64,000 nucleotides of DNA from Symsagittifera roscoffensis. Lineage: Eukaryota > Xenacoelomorpha > Acoela > Convolutidae. The notes under the pieces are model-generated. The model searched no databases and was not told the DNA's origin. It saw only the letters and a program-made list of their open reading frames with translations. Below are positions 56,437 through 64,000 of the stretch, one piece after another (position 1 is the first letter of the stretch; every line of letters begins with the position of its first letter). The position numbers were made by a program, and so were the translations under genes. Location of the stretch: contig NC_087069.1 of the NCBI RefSeq assembly GCF_963678635.1, positions 45,117,448-45,181,447 on the forward strand, read 5' to 3'.

Positions 56437-56838
56437 TACAAAACAGTCCCATACAAAACAGTCCAATACAAAACAATCCGGGAAAAGTATGAAAATGAAC
56501 AAAAAAAAACAGTTCGATACAGCACAGTCCGAAAAACAGTCCCAAGTAATGATTGCTTTATTAAGCCGGTAGGCCTAAAGTTGTCCTTTGTATAACAAAC
56601 ATAAAGAACAAAATAGTGGCCGCCCCACTCGCGCCAACGTGTTGCGAGATTGCCAACAGAGGGTAGGACTTCATATGAAATTTAGAGCCAATTATCGCTG
56701 CGAAGTTCCGACACGCGCGCAGTGCGCCCACCGGCTTCCTTAACCGGATTGTTTTGTATTGGACTGTTTTTTCCCTTCATTTCATGACTTTTTGGACTAT
56801 TTTGTATTGGACTATTTTGTATGGAACTGTTTTGTATA
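56437..56838. mobile_element. Fold-back element, family B, uninterrupted copy
   Basis: About 400 bp. Left array TACAAAACAGTCCCATACAA and on (56437-56482), core about 56616-56738, right array of GGACTGTTTTGTATT units (about 56750-56838). It includes the undisturbed ...CAGTTCGATACAGCACAG... site that corresponds to the copia insertion point of copy A. Confidence 0.7.
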
Positions 56839-57464
56839 TGCACCAAATTTTTTAATGAAAATCATCCCTCCACACGCCATATAAAGTACAAAAGGATATA
56901 TTTTGCTCCTCGTAACAAATCAATTATGGCAAATTAGCTTCTTTCAACCAACTGGGAGCAATTTCTAAGACGGATTCAATCTCCGCTTACACGTTAAAAG
57001 CGCAAAATATATCGCGCGTTAATTGTACCAATTCGGCCAAAATGACAATCTTTAAAACCCATAACTTTACGAAAAATAATCACAGGTAAAAAAAATCTTT
57101 TCAAATTTAAGCTCAAGACAACAATACCTTTATTTTGAAAGATATAGAAAAACCCGTCAGAAATGGCTATTAAAAATTCGAATTTCGTCTGAAGAAAAAA
57201 AAACCCACTCCGAGCACAGATATTCTGTTACTTTCCTATCAAAATTCGGAACAATAACCTGTTTCGTAATTCATCCTTCGAGGAAACAATTTTCAAAGAA
57301 GCAGTCTTTTTACAAAAATTTGACATTTAGCAAGTATAAAAATTATCAACTGTTACTCAAAAAGAGAAAGCAAAATGAGATTGAAGAGAGATGGAATCAA
57401 AGCCATGAAAAAAAAATTTTAGGACTTGAATTATTTTTGTGGATTATATTTGTTGAAACATAAA
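56839..57464. other. Duplicated non-coding tail, part 1 (copy B)
   Basis: Closely aligned with 31395-32010. No gene, RNA or regulatory element recognised. Confidence 0.45.
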
Positions 57465-58370
57465 TTTAAAATAACAAGCGATCATGTGAATCAAAAACGG
57501 AGGGTTTCACCAGTCAGCCAATTGTTTAGCACACGAAGCTTACAATAGAAACTAGTAGTTGAAATTTTAACTTATTTGTGAGCCACGACTTGATTTTCAG
57601 CTAATCTAAAATCGCATTTCATATCTTCTTATGGTTTTTAACCTCGAAGCGCAATCCTGTATTTTCAAATAAGACTGTCAAGTATTCTGTTTGATATTTT
57701 AAATACTTTTCTGAGGGCAGTTTCTTGTTCAGTGTAAAAACGATACGTCTTACTAAATAAGCTAGTTATTTTTTGTCCCGTCCCGTGTTTATTACTCAAG
57801 AATGGTTTAGTTTTTCAAAGCTTAAGCTATAACAAAAAAAAACGCAAAGCGTTGAGTTGTTCAGAAGTTTGGGGTTTCTGCAGAAAATCATTAACTTCTT
57901 ACAATAGAAACTAGTAGTAGTGCTTTCAATTTGTTAATAATTCTTGATTTGATTATCGGAAAAGTGAAAACCACAAATTATGTCCTCTAATGGATTTAAT
58001 GGTTGAAGCAATCTCCTTTATTTTCAAAAGGGAACGTCAAATTTCTGTTTTATCTTTTAATTACCATTTCGAGCCTATTTTGTTGTTCCGTAAACTGGCT
58101 ATTTTTATTAAGTTCCAACTATTTTTGTTCAAACAAAAATGGTTCTTTCGTTCAGTACTCCTTATGTTATCAAATTTACTCTAGGAAACATCACAGCAAA
58201 TTGTGGCAGAAAACTAGAAACGCCTTCTAGCAGTAATATTGATCACTGCAGATTAATTGCAACCACTTTGAAAGAAGTCACTGACTTAGAAACCTATATT
58301 TCAGTCTGTTGTAAGAAACAGCCTTTCACTAACGTAGCTATCTAAAATTGAATTGCTTCAAATGACTTTA
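57465..58370. other. ~0.9-kb segment present only in copy B
   Basis: Copy A reads straight from TGTTGAAACAAACTTAAA to AATCGCCTGG (about 32010-32030). Copy B has 0.9 kb between the same flanks, with TTTAAA at both edges. It contains the ORF at 58139-58345 and no visible terminal repeats or poly-A. Either an insertion in B or a deletion in A. Confidence 0.55.
58139..58345 (+). CDS. Hypothetical small Cys-containing ORF
   Basis: ATG (ACAAAAATGG context) to TAA, 68 codons: MVLSFSTPYVIKFTLGNITA, then four Cys (NCGRK, DHCRL, VCCKK) in a frame ending NVAI. An exon of a secreted protein is imaginable; the start is weakly hydrophobic. It lies only in copy B's private segment, so no comparison is possible. 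Family unknown. Confidence 0.25.
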   Translation: MVLSFSTPYVIKFTLGNITANCGRKLETPSSSNIDHCRLIATTLKEVTDLETYISVCCKKQPFTNVAI

Positions 58371-60330
58371 AAAAAATCGCCTGGAAAAAAATTGTTTATT
58401 TGAAAATTCTAGTTCTCAAAATGTTCTTTCGAGCGGACTTACGAAAATCGATCGGCCAACTTGGCTCTAAGTTAGGATTTTCAGCCAATCGGAATCGAGC
58501 ATTTTACCAGTCAGCCTACAGGAACTGAGTAACTACAGGAAAATCTTAACTTGGTCTATTTGGGGGTGGGGGGGTGATGTTAATTTGATCCTTGTGATGT
58601 AACCATACATAGTGAGATGTTTTTGCAATATTAGAAAATACTAAACATATGTAAGCAACCAATATGCAGTACATGCGTTCACATGTATTTGTTTTATTTT
58701 TTTAAGTATACTTTTAACAAAAAACCAATACAACAAAACTTCTTGATGGTTCTAGATTTCAAGCTAGATTGAATTTGAGTTGTAACTATGATTCTAGGCT
58801 TAGTTGCACTCTACGTACGAACAAATAAATGATTTCTTATAATTATATACACACGCGTAAGTATTAGACACTTACGTATGTGCATGTCTCAACTATAGTT
58901 GAACATTAGCTTACCAGGTTGAAATCTATTAAACGCACAGTCATCAAATTCCAAATTTTTTTCAGCAGATAACCTAAACCCGTTTCTTTCAGATTGAGAA
59001 GTAAAAGATTTCATTTTGGAAATCTTCTGGATTTTTGGTCGTGTTATCTATGCACATTCAGAAATCTCAATTGAGCTGTTTAAAAATTAAATGTGCAAAC
59101 TATATAAGTCGCTGAATATAATGTTTACACGTGATTCCAAATAATAAGTTCAAGTCTGATCAAATCTAACTTTTAATAGCAGTCTATAACGTGAAGCTTT
59201 ATTCATAGGAACCAAGATTGGACACCATGTGGTCTTGGACTAAACTGAGTAACCATATATAGGATGTCTTGCTTAGCATTAACGGTTTGACTTGATCTGT
59301 TTTTAGACCAAAAAGGCGCCTGCATGCATGCATTTACTTCAATTGATTTGTTTTCTTACGCCTTTCACTTGAGTGTTTGCTCTCCGTTACCTGAAAAAAT
59401 CCTATAAATGTATGTAAAAACTTGACTGATTCTACTTTTGACCAATTTTTTATACTTCTTGCCACAAATATATCAATGTTACTACAAGACAACAACTGAA
59501 ACAAATTAACGATGATTGTATCACTCTATATCACACAATTGTTTCAATTTTCTTCCTATAACCTGTAGCATTTTAGTTTAAAAAACCATCAGAAAATACA
59601 AATTTTTCATCATGAGAGACTATATGCAAGAATTGGCCAAATATTCGCCATGTTAATCAAGGCGCTTTAATTAACGCTCCCTTTGAGACAGCTGTTGCTC
59701 AAGCCGGATTATGAGTGCATTCCACATCCGGACAGCCCATTATACTTGGGATCTGTATAGTTTGTATTGTGTTCCTTCGCTTCGACAATTGAAATGACAG
59801 TAAAAAATTATAGTTCAGTGGTTTGCTTTTTGTAAATAACAAGCTAAGTTAGATAAACCATACTAGATAAAAATTTTCTGGTCTTGAATAAAAAAAAACT
59901 CGTAACAATTCGACATGTTTCGTTCAGCTCCAATTCTGAAAAAAACATCGCTTGATGAAATTTAATTTCAAAAAAGATTAAACTAAAATGCCTGCTTCGA
60001 GAGATTTGAAAGTTCTCAAAGTTTCATTTTTCGGTTGCAAAAAAAAATCAAAAAAAAAGTTAAACATGCTCTTAGTCTTTTCTCTAGAATTTTATTCTAG
60101 AATTTTGCTTCACTTAATTTAAGCTTCTCTAAGCATTTTTCAACATAGTTAAGTGATTCCCTTCAGGAATATTATATTGAAAACCCTCAAATTTGCATCA
60201 AGACGGGGAAAGAGAAAAAAAATCAGTTGAACCTCCATTTCTTCAGGTTTTTTTAATGGAAAACTCTAACATCAAAAGATATTCATATTCTTGATGAATT
60301 GCTGAAAAAGTAACAAAATAAACAAATCCA
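58371..60330. other. Duplicated non-coding tail, part 2 (copy B)
   Basis: Aligned with 32020-34150. Contains a degenerate version of the ORF at 33177-33452 (early TAG, later TAA). It lacks about 180 bp present at 33425-33590 in copy A. No supported feature. Confidence 0.45.
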
Positions 60331-62480
<2,150 letters not shown>

Positions 62481-63395
62481 TTTTGAAAAAAGTTTATGAT
62501 CGTTTTAGAGGACAGGAAGGTTAGTTTTTAGTTGTTTTAAGTTTTATTTATCGATTGTTGGCACACATGCGTTCAGATGACACACTGAATTTCGCACTGG
62601 GATAAGTTTCATTCTGGTACTAGAGTTTAGCGGCTCATGATAGTGTTTTCACGCAAGGTCATCAAGGATGAGAGAGTTTTGCTTGGCCGCTCGTTTAGAT
62701 TTTTGCGACTGTTAAGGCCTATGGTTTAAATTTTTGCGATTGTTTGGGCTTACCATTAAGAAATTTTAACATTATCTGCGGATTAGGGAAACCGATTCAA
62801 CGGCGTGTTTGAACATTCATACTCTGGATGCTAGAAAAATATTCCACTATAGTGAATGGATAATTTGATGAAATTATTCCGGCATGCGGTCAAACTGTAT
62901 TGCTGTATTGCTTTCCGGCATTGAGTCAGCAATTGTAGTTCCATCCAAAGATCAAGTTTTTTTGCTCAATCTATTTTTGCATTAATGTACAGGGATTCCG
63001 ACTTTGAGTCAGCAACTGCAAATTTATCCGAAGATCAAGCTTTTTGCTCATTCTGTTAAATTTGATTGTTCAAGTTTATCCAAATCCTTTATCAAAAATA
63101 ATTCATACAATTAGGTTTTTTGAAGCATTGTTTTGTTTTTATTCTATCACTTGTTTCGAGCATGCATTCATTGGTTTCAGCAAGAAGGTCTTTCTCAAGC
63201 GTCGATATGGAGAAAGTAAAGCAGTAGGCCTTCTCGGAAAAGTTGGATGGCATGAGTAAAAAATTAGAACAGCGCAATCAAATCAAACTACTTCAGGCTA
63301 AACAAAAAAAACTGCAAAAACGCGCCAAAAAACATCACGGCCAAAAAAAATCACTGAGGCGGTTACTATACTAAAAGCATTTCAGATAACTTTTG
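62481..63395. other. Duplicated non-coding tail, part 3 (copy B)
   Basis: Aligned with 34170-34985. A short local repeat (TTCCGGCATTGAGTCAGCAA near 62915 and GACTTTGAGTCAGCAACTGC near 62999) is partly private to B. No gene recognised. Confidence 0.4.
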
Positions 63396-63644
63396 TCAGA
63401 AGAAAAAACTAAAAAAAATTAATTTTGATTGCTCTGAAAAACCATAAATTTTGCCTCCGTCTCGTCTTTTACTTTGTTGTGTAATTTGTGCAATTTGTTT
63501 GAGTCGATTTCTGAATTCACGCTTATCTCCTAGGGGTTGTCTTATAACTGGTATCCCCTCTTTCAGCTCGACCATAAATTTACTAACTTTTCGAATCGGA
63601 GTGTTGCCAAAACCTCGCATAGTGACCTCAAAAAACGCTCTCAT
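63396..63644 (-). CDS. Hypothetical basic protein ORF, intact in copy B
   Basis: True ATG at 63644, 82 codons. Reads MRAFFEVTMRGFGNTPIRKV, then a charged stretch (MVELKEGIPVIRQPLGDKRE, RNRLKQIAQITQQSKRRDGG). The last residues (FSEQSKLIFFSFFF) are low complexity; GGT near the KIYG codons could be a splice donor. In copy A the same DNA has two in-frame stops. No family recognised. It may be the first exon of a longer minus-strand gene or a fortuitous frame. Confidence 0.35.
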   Translation of the reverse strand: MRAFFEVTMRGFGNTPIRKVSKFMVELKEGIPVIRQPLGDKREFRNRLKQIAQITQQSKRRDGGKIYGFSEQSKLIFFSFFF

Positions 63645-64000
63645 CAGGTCTTAGAAATCGACATACTTTTTTTCTTTCAAAGTAGGTACATGTACTATTG
63701 AGTTCAACTAACTTAATGAAGCCATAAAAAGTATCTCCCTGGAAAATTTTCAAAAAATCAGAAGAGGAACGAAAGTAATTTCTATACAATATTGTATATG
63801 CGAGCATCACGTAATGATACAGTCCTGTGGTACCGCTTTAATAACATCTCGACCAGAAATTTGTCGTCAACAAAATTGTTGTTCTTTTTTGCAATTAAAA
63901 AACTCTTAGATGACTACATAAACTGCATCAGTTCAGCCATTTATAGATCAAACAAAAATGATCTTTTGCATTTCTTCCCTTTAAGCCAGACGTTATTCAA
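63645..64000. other. Right edge of the window
   Basis: Aligned with 35192-35610. It includes the ancestral single-arm form of the template-switch site (63611-63720) and the conserved pre-ATG block (63909-63956). The ATG at 63957 opens only 8 codons. Nothing else supported. Confidence 0.5.

Overview
The window looks like nuclear DNA of an animal, probably an aquatic invertebrate; I cannot name the phylum. The evidence is a strongly AT-rich, gene-poor sequence with a spliced Golgi-type glycosyltransferase gene, remains of BEL/Pao retrotransposons, a Ty1/copia element primed by a half initiator-tRNA, hAT-type MITEs, several fold-back elements, a short CCCTAA-like telomeric tract, long mono- and dinucleotide runs and a 200-N scaffold gap. 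There is no operon structure, ribosome-binding site or dense coding.

Layout: 1-7.8 kb is an AT-rich satellite built on a TGCAAAA motif, with six copies of a conserved tag and a 0.7-kb palindrome. 7.8-16.7 kb is a chain of decayed BEL/Pao-like elements on the minus strand (LTR-gag/pol-LTR-gag-LTR). 16.7-35.6 kb is copy A of a large direct duplication. It holds a two-exon alpha-fucosyltransferase (GT10) gene, an orphan third copy of that gene's first exon, fold-back elements, and a young copia element nested in one of them. 35.6-41.7 kb is a unique spacer with tandem duplications, unrecognised ORFs, a hAT MITE, another fold-back element and the gap. 41.7-49.0 kb is a second BEL/Pao cluster with a recognisable reverse transcriptase. 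49.0-64.0 kb is copy B of the duplication, with the second intact fucosyltransferase, and runs off the window end.

The only confidently functional host genes are the two fucosyltransferases (minus strand, about 413 codons each). I assembled both by joining a 117-bp exon (basic tail plus membrane anchor) to a 1.1-kb catalytic exon across phase-0 GT-AG introns. Comparing copies A and B gives empty sites for the copia element and one MITE, dates several insertions as later than the duplication, and exposes an inverted template-switch event. The most unusual pattern is three fold-back families whose terminal inverted repeats are arrays of a short unit. Two of them share one core but carry unrelated arrays.
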